NCBI RefSeq assembly: GCF_029643245.1
Contig: NZ_CP116398.1
Location: 2,108,001-2,172,000 of the forward strand
Length of the DNA: 64,000 nucleotides
DNA from: Methylomonas sp. EFPC3
Lineage (GTDB): Bacteria; Pseudomonadota; Gammaproteobacteria; Methylococcales; Methylomonadaceae
Reading direction: 5' to 3'
The translations under genes were made by a program, and so were the position numbers. The notes below the pieces were generated by a model. That model had not been told where the DNA came from. It worked only from the letters and a program-made list of their open reading frames with translations, and ran no database searches. Positions 20,764 to 29,119 of this stretch are shown here, piece after piece (the first letter of the stretch is position 1; each line of letters starts with the position of its first letter).

Positions 20764-21538
20764 ATGACCAATCTTGCGCCTTCGCTCTGCATCACCCTAC
20801 TAGCCGCAACACTAGCTGAGCAGGCCTCCGCCGACTTCATGCAATGGAGCAACAGCGAAATCCAATATCTGCACGGCGGCAACTACCACGAGCCGTTCAA
20901 TCCTAACGACGTCAGCCAAGCCATCGTCACGATCACTCATGCCCACGGCTGGGCTTACGGCCGCAACTTTTTCTTCATGGACACGCTGTTCAGCGAATCC
21001 GGCCAGCAGGCGCAAACCCATTTATACGGCGAAGCCTACAGCACCTTCAGTTTGAGTAAAATCGGCGGCCTGGATTTATCGTACGGGATTTTCAAAGACT
21101 TTGGCCTGACCGCCGGCATCAACCTCGGCGAGAACATGAACAGCCGACAAAGCGGTTTTTCGGGCCTGGCTGTACGGCATCAGCGTCGATTTCGACTTAC
21201 CCGGCTTCAATTACTTCAACATCGATTTTCTGCGCCAACGCGTCACCGAAACCGCCGACATTGGTACCTCCTGGCAAATCACCCCATTCTGGCAACTGCC
21301 GTTTCAAATCGCCGGCACGAAATGGAGTTTCGAAGGCTTCGCCGATTTCATCGGCCGCAACCAGACCGCAGCTCGCCAGGCGCTGGCCCAACCGCAATTA
21401 AGATTGGACCTGGGCGATTTCTGGGGTGACTCAGGCCATCTGTTTATAGGCCTGGAGTACCAATATTGGCATAACAAGTACGGCATCAAAGGCTTGCACG
21501 ACAATGTGCCGCAGGCTTTGCTGGTCTGGAAATTCTGA
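20764..21538 (+). pseudogene. Tsx/DUF5020-like outer-membrane protein gene with one frameshift
   Basis: The first frame gives a signal peptide and a beta-rich protein resembling the nucleoside-specific channel/DUF5020 group (FMQWSNSEIQYLHGG, AHGWAYGRNFFFMD). Around 21150-21175 the frame breaks. The +1 frame then continues the same kind of protein (GWLYGISVDFDLPGFNYFNIDF) to LEYQYWHNKYG and a final LLVWKF with a terminal aromatic residue, stop at 21538. The total of 775 bases is 3n+1, so there is one net indel, next to a run of five T. It may be a young pseudogene or a sequence error; the intact protein would be near 257 residues. Confidence 0.72.
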
Positions 21539-21686
21539 ACGGTTCGAGGGCGACCAAACTATCTGGAGACAGATTGCCGCACTACCCGTTTTACATCGCG
21601 CAATCCCGCCCTGTCACGCAATCGCAATAGCACGCCCCGGACCGAGCATGTAAAATGCCGCCAACTTGTTACCGCTTGCAACCGCC

Positions 21687-22427
21687 ATGCTGAAAAATCC
21701 TCAACCGAAACGCCACCGCGGCATCTATCTGCTGCCCAACCTATTTACCACGGGCGCGATGTTTGCCGGTTTTTACGCGATTACGTCGGCGATTAACGGC
21801 CGCTTCGAGACGGCGGCGATTTCGTTGTTCATCGCCATGGTGCTGGACGGCCTGGACGGCCGGGTCGCCCGCTTGACCAACACCCAGAGCGAGTTCGGGG
21901 TGCAATACGACAGTTTGTCGGACATGGTTTCCTTCGGCGCCGCGCCGGCCATCGTCATGTATTTGTGGACTTTATCCAGTATGGGCCAGGCCGGTTTGTT
22001 CGCGGCTTTTGTGCACATGGCCGGCGGCGCATTGCGGCTGGCGCGCTTCAACACGCAAGTCGAAGTCGCCGACAAACGCTACTTCCAGGGCCTGCCCAGC
22101 CCGGCAGCGGCAGCGATTCTGGCCGGCGGCCTGTGGTTTTGCGTCGAGAACGGCTACGACGTCGAAAACTTCAAATATCTGGTGTTGCTGGCCACCATCA
22201 CCACCGGCCTGCTGATGGTCAGCAATTTCCGCTATTCCAGCTTCAAAGAAATCGATCTGAAAAACAAAGTGCCGTTCATCGTCGCGATTATCGCGATGCT
22301 GGTCATCAGCTTTGTCATGGCTCAGCCGCAACGCATGCTGTTCCTGCTGTCGGTCGGTTACGCCGCATCCGGCCCTATCATCACGCTGGTAATGCGCAAA
22401 CGCCGGCTACAAAGCCGCAAGGGCTAG
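21687..22427 (+). CDS. pssA: CDP-diacylglycerol-serine O-phosphatidyltransferase
   Basis: PssA makes phosphatidylserine, the precursor of phosphatidylethanolamine, in the inner membrane. The CDP-alcohol phosphotransferase motif is clear: DGLDGRVARLTNTQSEFGVQYDSLSD pattern, i.e. DGxxAR followed by the GxxxDxxxD spacing, at about residues 52-78. Six to eight membrane segments cover the rest of 246 residues. An upstream in-frame start at 21666 would add seven residues. The CHAD-domain gene begins two bases after its stop. Confidence 0.93.
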   Translation: MLKNPQPKRHRGIYLLPNLFTTGAMFAGFYAITSAINGRFETAAISLFIAMVLDGLDGRVARLTNTQSEFGVQYDSLSDMVSFGAAPAIVMYLWTLSSMGQAGLFAAFVHMAGGALRLARFNTQVEVADKRYFQGLPSPAAAAILAGGLWFCVENGYDVENFKYLVLLATITTGLLMVSNFRYSSFKEIDLKNKVPFIVAIIAMLVISFVMAQPQRMLFLLSVGYAASGPIITLVMRKRRLQSRKG

Positions 22428-22429
22428 AC

Positions 22430-23275
22430 GTGGCCGACGCCGACGGTAATTTGCTGAGTACAGCGCTTTACCGTCAGTGGCGCCAATATCGCAAACGCCT
22501 GAAAGCCTGCTGCCAAACGTGCAGCGAAGACCACGTCCACTCTTTGCGCACCGGCATCCGCCGTTTGTTGAGCATTCTCGGACTATTACAACAAATCGGC
22601 CCTTGCCGGCCGCTGACGCCGTTACGCAAGACGCTAAAACACCAACTGGACAGCTTCGACGATCTGCGCGACGTGCAGGTCATGCTTTACGAAGTGGCCG
22701 GCAAACTGCCGCAATTGCCGGAATTAAGCGACTTCCTCGACCACCTGCACCGACGCGAGCAAGAACAACTGACACGTTTACCTGCGCTCGTTGCCGAACT
22801 GCGCCAAGCCAAACTGCGCCGAAAAATCGATAAGGCGGCGCGCCAATTTCAGCATCCCAAAGCCCACCGAAACCAAGTATCTGCCGACGTACTCAACGCA
22901 TTGGACCGAATTTATGCGGAAGCGATGGCGCGCTACGCTGCGGTTTCTGTCGAAGACCAGCACAGCATCCACCGCCTGCGTATCTCCGTTAAAAAACTAC
23001 GCTATGCCATCGCCGCGATGGCGGCAACCGTCCCGCGATTGCCGGCCGACCACGACCAACGCTTGCAACGCTATTTGACCACCATGGGCGAGATCCAGAA
23101 TACCGTCGTCATGCTCGCGGCGCTGCAGAGCTTCTACGGCGGAAATCCACCGGAATCGGCGTTGGCACACTATCGGCAGCGCCAAAACCAGTTGATCGGC
23201 GAATTTGTCGCTCGCCGCGAAGAGTTATTCGGTTTCTGGCGCCCCGCCCCCGATCAAGCCTTCCCCTGGCAGTAA
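22430..23275 (+). CDS. CHAD domain protein
   Basis: The CHAD domain is a basic, histidine-rich helical fold that binds inorganic polyphosphate. A GTG at 22430, two bases past the pssA stop, gives 281 residues. The conserved features are the early VHSLRTGIRRLLSIL helix, DSFDDLRDVQVM, and the second repeat IHRLRISVKKLRYAI near residue 185. No CYTH phosphatase domain is attached, so it is probably a polyphosphate-binding rather than hydrolytic protein. Its tight coupling to phospholipid synthesis is unusual, and the role is otherwise unknown. Confidence 0.86.
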   Translation: MADADGNLLSTALYRQWRQYRKRLKACCQTCSEDHVHSLRTGIRRLLSILGLLQQIGPCRPLTPLRKTLKHQLDSFDDLRDVQVMLYEVAGKLPQLPELSDFLDHLHRREQEQLTRLPALVAELRQAKLRRKIDKAARQFQHPKAHRNQVSADVLNALDRIYAEAMARYAAVSVEDQHSIHRLRISVKKLRYAIAAMAATVPRLPADHDQRLQRYLTTMGEIQNTVVMLAALQSFYGGNPPESALAHYRQRQNQLIGEFVARREELFGFWRPAPDQAFPWQ

Positions 23276-23375
23276 ACGCCGCCGGTATTGCCGGCCGCGG
23301 CTTTATAGTACAATTTCGGGCAGTTTTCGGCCGCGACGGCGGCGCACGATTTTTTCACAAAACGGGTTCAGACAA

Positions 23376-24302
23376 ATGGCAACGATGGATGATAGAGACG
23401 GTTTGATATGGCTAGACGGGAAATGGGTTGACTGGCGCGACGCGAAAGTCCACGTCCTGACCCACACCCTGCATTACGGCTGTGGCGTCTTCGAAGGTCT
23501 GCGCGCTTACAAAACCGACAACGGCACCGCCATTTTCAAACTGGCCGAACATACCGACCGTCTGTTCCGTTCCGCGCATATCATGAACATGAAAATGCCG
23601 TACTCCAAGGACGAGATCAACCAGGCCCACCGCGACGCGGTCGCCAAGAACAACCTGGAATCGGCCTATATCCGCAGCATGGTGTTCTTCGGTTCCGAAG
23701 GCATGGGCCTGCGCGCCGACAACTTGAAAGTCCACGTTATGATCGCGGCCTGGACCTGGGGCGCTTATCTGGGCGCGGAAAACATGGAAAAAGGCATCCG
23801 CATCCGCACCTCGTCCTACACCCGCAACCATGTCAACAGCACGATGTGCAAGGCCAAGGCCAACGGCAATTACATCAACTCGATCCTGGCCTTGCAGGAA
23901 GCGCTATCGACCGGTTACGACGAAGCGCTGTTGCTGGACCACGAAGGTTTCTGCGCCGAAGGCAGCGGCGAGAATCTGTTCATCGTCCGCAACGGCAAGA
24001 TTTACACCCCGGAAACCACCTCGGCGCTGGAAGGCATCACCCGCGACACACTGATGACGATAGCTCGCGAACAAGGCTATGAAGTCATTGAAAAACGCAT
24101 CACCCGCGACGAAGTTTACGTCGCCGACGAAGCCTTCTTCACCGGCTCCGCCGCCGAAGTGACGCCGATTCGCCAATACGACAACCGCGACATCGGCTCC
24201 GGCAGCCGCGGCCCGATTACCGAGAAGTTGCAAGCCTTGTATTTCGACTACGTCCAAGGCCGCCGCGCCGACCACAAGGAATGGTTGACGCTGGTATCCT
24301 AA
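23376..24302 (+). CDS. ilvE: branched-chain amino acid aminotransferase
   Basis: IlvE is the PLP enzyme for the last step of valine, leucine and isoleucine synthesis. The ATG at 23376 gives 308 residues. Class IV aminotransferase signatures include HYGCGVFEGLRAYKT near the start, the PLP lysine in CKAKANGNYINSILA, and the EGSGENLFIVRNG and FFTGSAAEVTPI segments. It is separated from ilvIHC by the pssA/CHAD pair, and waaF follows after only six bases. Confidence 0.96.
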   Translation: MATMDDRDGLIWLDGKWVDWRDAKVHVLTHTLHYGCGVFEGLRAYKTDNGTAIFKLAEHTDRLFRSAHIMNMKMPYSKDEINQAHRDAVAKNNLESAYIRSMVFFGSEGMGLRADNLKVHVMIAAWTWGAYLGAENMEKGIRIRTSSYTRNHVNSTMCKAKANGNYINSILALQEALSTGYDEALLLDHEGFCAEGSGENLFIVRNGKIYTPETTSALEGITRDTLMTIAREQGYEVIEKRITRDEVYVADEAFFTGSAAEVTPIRQYDNRDIGSGSRGPITEKLQALYFDYVQGRRADHKEWLTLVS

Positions 24303-24308
24303 ACCGAC

Positions 24309-25316
24309 GTGCCTGCCCCGCATAACATCCTGGTCGTCGGCCCATCCTGGGTCGGCGACATGGTGATGGCGCAAAGCCTGTTCATCACGCTAAAACAACG
24401 CCTCCCCGATTCTCATATCGACGTCCTGGCGCCGTCCTGGTCTTTGCCGTTATTGGCAAGAATGCCGCAAGTGCGACAAGGCATAGCCATGCCGCTCGGC
24501 CACGGCCAATTCGGCCTCGGCGCCCGGTTCGGCTTGGGCCGTCAGCTTCGCGACCGTTACGACCAAGCCATCGTCCTGCCCAACTCCTGGAAGTCGGGGC
24601 TGGTGCCGTTTTTTGCCGGCATCCCGCTACGCACCGGCTATCTTGGCGAATTGCGCTGGGGCCTGCTCAACGACGCCCGCCGACTGGACAAAAACCAGCT
24701 GACCATGACGGTGCAACGCTTTGTCGCGCTGGGACTGCCTGCTGCAAACGAACAGCCGCCGGCCTATCCGATTCCGCAACTGGCGATCAGCGCCGAACAG
24801 CGCCGACAAGTCTGCGACAAATTCCGCATCGATGCCGACAAAAAAATCCTGGCACTGTGTCCCGGCGCCGAATACGGTCCGGCCAAGCGCTGGCCGGCCG
24901 AGCATTTCGCCGCCGTCGCCAATGCCAAAATCGGCGAAGGCTGGCAGGTCTGGTTGTTCGGTTCCGATAAAGACCGACCGGCCGCCGACGCCATCGTGAA
25001 TTTGACCGGCGGCGTCTGCCGCAATTTCGCCGGTGACACCTCGCTGGCCGAAGCGGTCGACTTGCTGTCGCTGGCCGACGCCGTAGTCAGCAACGACTCG
25101 GGCTTGATGCACGTGGCCGCCGCGCTGGACAAAAAAATCGTCGCCGTTTACGGCTCCTCCGATCCGGGCTTTACCCCGCCGCTGAATCCGGCCGCGCATA
25201 TTCTGACCCTGAAATTGGAATGTTCGCCCTGCTTCAAGCGCGACTGCCCTTTCGGCCACACCCGCTGTCTGGTCGACCTGCAGCCCGAGCAGGTGCTGGC
25301 CGCACTGGGAGCCTGA
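24309..25316 (+). CDS. waaF: lipopolysaccharide heptosyltransferase II
   Basis: WaaF adds the second heptose to the LPS inner core on the cytoplasmic side of the inner membrane. The 335-residue GT9 protein starts with a GTG at 24309. It has ILVVGPSWVGDMVMAQSL at the N-terminus, PGAEYGPAKRWP in the middle and the nucleotide-sugar site NDSGLMHVAAALDKK near residue 260. It is followed by a second heptosyltransferase gene two bases later. Confidence 0.92.
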   Translation: MPAPHNILVVGPSWVGDMVMAQSLFITLKQRLPDSHIDVLAPSWSLPLLARMPQVRQGIAMPLGHGQFGLGARFGLGRQLRDRYDQAIVLPNSWKSGLVPFFAGIPLRTGYLGELRWGLLNDARRLDKNQLTMTVQRFVALGLPAANEQPPAYPIPQLAISAEQRRQVCDKFRIDADKKILALCPGAEYGPAKRWPAEHFAAVANAKIGEGWQVWLFGSDKDRPAADAIVNLTGGVCRNFAGDTSLAEAVDLLSLADAVVSNDSGLMHVAAALDKKIVAVYGSSDPGFTPPLNPAAHILTLKLECSPCFKRDCPFGHTRCLVDLQPEQVLAALGA

Positions 25317-25318
25317 CA

Positions 25319-26338
25319 ATGAGAATTGCGGTCGTCAAATTATCTGCTTTGGGCGACATCGTGCATGCGATGGTGGCCTTGCAGTTCATCAAGGCCGCCT
25401 ATCCGGATCTGACAATCGACTGGATCGTCGAAGAACGTTTCGCCGGGCTGCTGGCAGACAATCCGCATATCGATCAGGTGCTGCCGCTGAATTTGAAGGC
25501 CTTGAAAACCGATAAGTTGCGCATATTCGGCGAAATCGGCAAGGTCCGCGGTTATGCCAAGCACGGCTACGATCTGGTAATCGACGCCCAGGGCTTGATC
25601 AAATCGGCCTTGGTCAGCCGGCTGCTGGCCGCCAATTGCGCCGGCTTCGATCGCAATTCGATCCGCGAAAAATCGGCGGCTTGGTTTTACGCTCAGACCG
25701 TCGCCTGCCCTTACGATGCCAACACCATAGACCGCAATGTGACGGTGCTGACCCGGCCGCTCGGCCTGGAGGTCGGGACCGACCGCATCCTGGAAAAACA
25801 GCCTTTTCTGTTTTTTCGACCGCCGCGAATCAGGCTGGAAGACTATTTTTCCAAGCAACAAAGCAATATTCTGCTGGTGGTTGGCTCGACCTGGCCCAGC
25901 CGCAATTATCCGCTGGAAAAATATCTGCAGGTGATTTTCGACGTGGAAGCCAATTTTCTGATCTGCTGGGGTAACGAAAAGGAACACTGGATGGCGCAAT
26001 GGCTGGCGGAACGCAGTCTGGCGCGGGTGTTGCCGCAGATGAACCTGAACGACTTGAAAGCGGTCGTGGCCAAATCCGATCTGGTGATCGGCAACGACAC
26101 CGGCCCGACCCACATGGCCTGGGGCATGAACCGGCCGTCTATCACCTTGTTCGGCCCGACACCTGTCAGCCGGGTGTACCAGACCGAAATCAACCAAGTG
26201 CTGAAATCCCCGTCCGTGGTCGATCCGTTCAAGCTGAATAAAAACGATTTTTCGATCGGCGAAATTCCGGTAGCCGATATCGTGGCCTTGGCCAAACAAT
26301 TGTTGCCAAAGCCTGCCGCCGAAACGGCAGAAAGTTAA
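25319..26338 (+). CDS. waaC: lipopolysaccharide heptosyltransferase I
   Basis: WaaC transfers the first heptose onto Kdo of the LPS inner core. The 339-residue product begins MRIAVVKLSALGDIVHAM, typical of GT9 enzymes, and ends with the donor-binding segment IGNDTGPTHMAWGM. The ATG at 25319 lies two bases after the waaF stop, so the pair is one unit. Its stop overlaps by four bases with the convergent HD-GYP gene. The I/II assignment rests on sequence impression and could be exchanged. Confidence 0.88.
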   Translation: MRIAVVKLSALGDIVHAMVALQFIKAAYPDLTIDWIVEERFAGLLADNPHIDQVLPLNLKALKTDKLRIFGEIGKVRGYAKHGYDLVIDAQGLIKSALVSRLLAANCAGFDRNSIREKSAAWFYAQTVACPYDANTIDRNVTVLTRPLGLEVGTDRILEKQPFLFFRPPRIRLEDYFSKQQSNILLVVGSTWPSRNYPLEKYLQVIFDVEANFLICWGNEKEHWMAQWLAERSLARVLPQMNLNDLKAVVAKSDLVIGNDTGPTHMAWGMNRPSITLFGPTPVSRVYQTEINQVLKSPSVVDPFKLNKNDFSIGEIPVADIVALAKQLLPKPAAETAES

Positions 26339-27498
26339 AGCCGCTCCATCGCCGCAAAGCTGGCGAGCAATTCGATAAACGGCTCGTCGGTTGCCGGAAG
26401 CCGCGCTATGGCTAAATTGGAATGCACGGCTTGACTCAAATCGATGCGTTGTTCCTGAAACAGCAACTGTTTGTTGGAGTCGGCAATGACGCGGCACGCC
26501 GGCCGGCCTGGATCATCAGCCGGCATCTCATCCACCATCGCCAACACGCCATTGGACAATTCGACAACACATCCCGGCGGATAGACGGTGACGGCCTCGA
26601 TCAAGCCGGCCACCGCGACGGCATCAAATTGTGCCGGACTCGCCTGATATAGATACCGGAGCGCTTCGACTTTGCTTTGCGCCGGCCGGTCGGCGCGATC
26701 GCTAAGCAGGGCTTCATAGACCGATGCCGCGCCCACCAGCCGGGCCGGCAAACCGATTTGCCCGCCGGCCAAACCGCGCGGATAGCCTGCACCGTCCGGC
26801 CGTTCGTGGTGATCCCCGACAACCTCCAGCACCGTGCTCGGCACCTCCGGCGTCGTCGCCAGCAGCGCCAATCCCGTCGCTAGATGCTGCCGAATTTCTA
26901 GCTGCTCCGCGTCGGTCAGCAGCGAGGCTTTGCCTAAGATGGCTTGCGGCAGCTTTAGCAAACCGAGATCATGCAATAGCGCGCCGATTGCGGTATGCCG
27001 CACCAGCTCCGGCGCCAATGCCTGCCGCTGTGCCAGAGCTGCGGCCAGAAAACAGACGTTGACCGCTTTGTGCGCCAACCTGTCGCCACTCTGGTGCCAG
27101 CCTTCAACCCGGTTTAGCGAGATGCTGCCGCTATCCAGCACAGACACAATTTCGCAGGCAATGTCCTCGACGGCGGCGAAATCCAAGCCGGAGCCGGCGC
27201 GAATCCTGCCCAACACCGTTTCGAAACGGCTCCGGAACGGCAGCAACGGCCCCGGTTCCGGCGCGGCCGGCGCCGACCGGTCAGGCGGGGTTGTGTAATC
27301 GTGTTCCGGCTCGGCTACGTCCAGCCCCTTCGCCAAATCGATGAACACTTCGCGGCAATACTGCCTTAAGGTATCGATGTCGGCGTCAGAGCGGATTAAA
27401 AACTTGGTGGTGAGAAACGGAATGTCTATCCATTTGCGGTCGGTACCGCATAGATACATGCCTTTACGCAGTTGGCTGGTGGCGATTTTTTTTACCAT
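26335..27498 (-). CDS. HD-GYP domain protein, active site degenerate
   Basis: HD-GYP proteins normally hydrolyse cyclic di-GMP with a two- or three-metal centre. Starting at the ATG at 27498, the 387-residue protein has an N-terminal DUF3391-type segment and then an HD-GYP domain with HD in LLHDLGLL (about residue 176) and the HHERPDGAGYP loop (about 230). Two ligand positions are changed against its neighbours: the usual HDxGK is HDLGL, and the metal-binding Asp of the VVDxYDA segment is Ser (AASVYEA). It is therefore probably a non-catalytic, possibly c-di-GMP-binding, paralogue. It lies 43 bases downstream of an intact HD-GYP gene on the same strand. Confidence 0.85.
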   Translation of the reverse strand: MVKKIATSQLRKGMYLCGTDRKWIDIPFLTTKFLIRSDADIDTLRQYCREVFIDLAKGLDVAEPEHDYTTPPDRSAPAAPEPGPLLPFRSRFETVLGRIRAGSGLDFAAVEDIACEIVSVLDSGSISLNRVEGWHQSGDRLAHKAVNVCFLAAALAQRQALAPELVRHTAIGALLHDLGLLKLPQAILGKASLLTDAEQLEIRQHLATGLALLATTPEVPSTVLEVVGDHHERPDGAGYPRGLAGGQIGLPARLVGAASVYEALLSDRADRPAQSKVEALRYLYQASPAQFDAVAVAGLIEAVTVYPPGCVVELSNGVLAMVDEMPADDPGRPACRVIADSNKQLLFQEQRIDLSQAVHSNLAIARLPATDEPFIELLASFAAMERL

Positions 27499-27541
27499 GG
27501 CAAAGAGTCGAAACGGTCTGTTGTGCAGCCGCAAGCGGGCT

Positions 27542-28765
27542 TCAGGAAACTTCCGGATACGCTTGGCTGAATTTACCGTCCCGGCAGTATTGGCTTAAGT
27601 CGATCCCGTAATCCTGCGGCCGCATGATTTGTTTGATCCCGTAACGCTTGCCGTTTTTGTCGGTAGCGGTCACCGCCAGATCGAGGATGTGCTCGGCGAT
27701 TGGCTGTTTGTTCTCGTCTTGAATCAGCAAAATTTTCGGCTTCAGCCGGTCGGCTCGGTTTTGTTCGACAATGACGCCAACTTCGCCGTTACTCAACTCA
27801 GCTAAATTGCCTTGCGGGTAAAAACCGATGCAGTTAATGAATTGAGTAACGAAATTGGCCTCGTAGTGTTGATTCATGCCTTTTACCAAGATACCCAGCG
27901 CCTCCAAATGCGGTTTGCCTTTTTGGTAAACCCGGTCGCTGGTGATCGCGTCGTAAGTATCGACCACCGCCACTAAGCGCGTGAACAACGATAGCGCTTC
28001 TTTTCCCAATCCGCGCGGATAGCCGGTGCCCGCCAGATGCTCGTGGTGAGCGTAGGCCACATCCACCGCGCCCGGATAAGCATTCCGCGCCGACATCAGC
28101 ACATTGCGTCCATGCAGCGTATGCTGGCGCATGATGGCCATTTCGTCGTCTTCCAACCTGCCGGGTTTGTTCAGAATTTCCAGCGGCACTCGCATTTTGC
28201 CGACATCGTGCATCAACCCGCAAAATCCGAGTTTGTTCAATTCCTGGACCGAGAGCTTCAACTCGCGCCCCAGCAATATCGACAACACGCAGACATTCAT
28301 AGAATGTTGAGCGGTATATTGATCCTGATCCTTGAGCTGGGTTAACAACAGCATGGCATCCGGATTCTCCAAAACTTGATCCACCGTTTCCGCCACGGCC
28401 TGCTTCACCGCGCTGACGCTGAACTGGTTGCCAAAGCGGATGTCATCCAGCACCGTTTTAATCAGACTACCGGTTCGGTTGAACGTATTCGCGGTCTGGT
28501 TGAACGATCTGGCAAAACTCAAGTGCTTGAGCGAATCGCTGTTCCGGGTCGGAATTGCTCCGGCCGACGACTTTTGCCACTTGACGTCGATATAGACGTA
28601 ATCGCAAATATCCTGAATCAACTTAATATCGGCTGGGCTTTCGATCACGATACGATCGAACATGAACGGCGATTCTTTCCGCGGCTCCTCCAATCGGCAT
28701 ACGCACATACCGACTCTCAATTCGTAGACATGAATTCTGAGCTCACCGTCGTCTTTACTACTCAT
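27542..28765 (-). CDS. HD-GYP cyclic-di-GMP phosphodiesterase
   Basis: This protein should degrade cyclic di-GMP, the messenger that favours biofilm life. From the ATG at 28765 it has 407 residues. An N-terminal DUF3391 region (YELRVGMCVC ... YIDVKW) precedes the HD-GYP domain with QHSMNVCVLS, LMHDVGKMRVP, YAHHEHLAGTGYPRGL and VVDTYDAITSDR, all metal and signature residues intact. A C-terminal beta-rich part ends near IMRQHTL-unrelated residues RPQDYGIDLSQYC. It probably shares a transcript with the degenerate paralogue downstream, and a third homologue is at 31044-32369. Confidence 0.93.
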   Translation of the reverse strand: MSSKDDGELRIHVYELRVGMCVCRLEEPRKESPFMFDRIVIESPADIKLIQDICDYVYIDVKWQKSSAGAIPTRNSDSLKHLSFARSFNQTANTFNRTGSLIKTVLDDIRFGNQFSVSAVKQAVAETVDQVLENPDAMLLLTQLKDQDQYTAQHSMNVCVLSILLGRELKLSVQELNKLGFCGLMHDVGKMRVPLEILNKPGRLEDDEMAIMRQHTLHGRNVLMSARNAYPGAVDVAYAHHEHLAGTGYPRGLGKEALSLFTRLVAVVDTYDAITSDRVYQKGKPHLEALGILVKGMNQHYEANFVTQFINCIGFYPQGNLAELSNGEVGVIVEQNRADRLKPKILLIQDENKQPIAEHILDLAVTATDKNGKRYGIKQIMRPQDYGIDLSQYCRDGKFSQAYPEVS

Positions 28766-29119
28766 ACCTGCGACACATCCCAACACGTTCACACATTTCA
28801 GCAATGGATACAGCTTAATACAGTCAGCAGCCGAACCCTATAGTCATACGACGCCGATCCCGCAAAATTGCATCGTCAAGTATGCGGCAATTCACAGTTA
28901 GAATCGGAAGATTCGGGTAGTGCATGCAGTCAGGCCACACTGACCGAACTCATGGACTTCCAGCGGTAATAATTCAATTGCCAGATTCGGATAAAGGTTT
29001 ACACTGCATTTCCAACATGCCGGCAACCTCAGGCCGAAACCGATTTCGGCAGTCGTCGCCACATGCTTACGCACAATAAGAATAGCGCCAGATCGGCCAT
29101 TTTCCCGGAGAGAATCGTT
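28766..29119. other. divergent intergenic region between HD-GYP and Wzz-like genes
   Basis: About 350 bases without a supportable gene. It must contain the promoters of the HD-GYP pair (leftward) and the Wzz-like gene (rightward). I see a purine-rich ribosome-binding site (GGAGAG, about 29108) for the latter but no clear -35/-10 pair, riboswitch or repeat. Confidence 0.6.
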
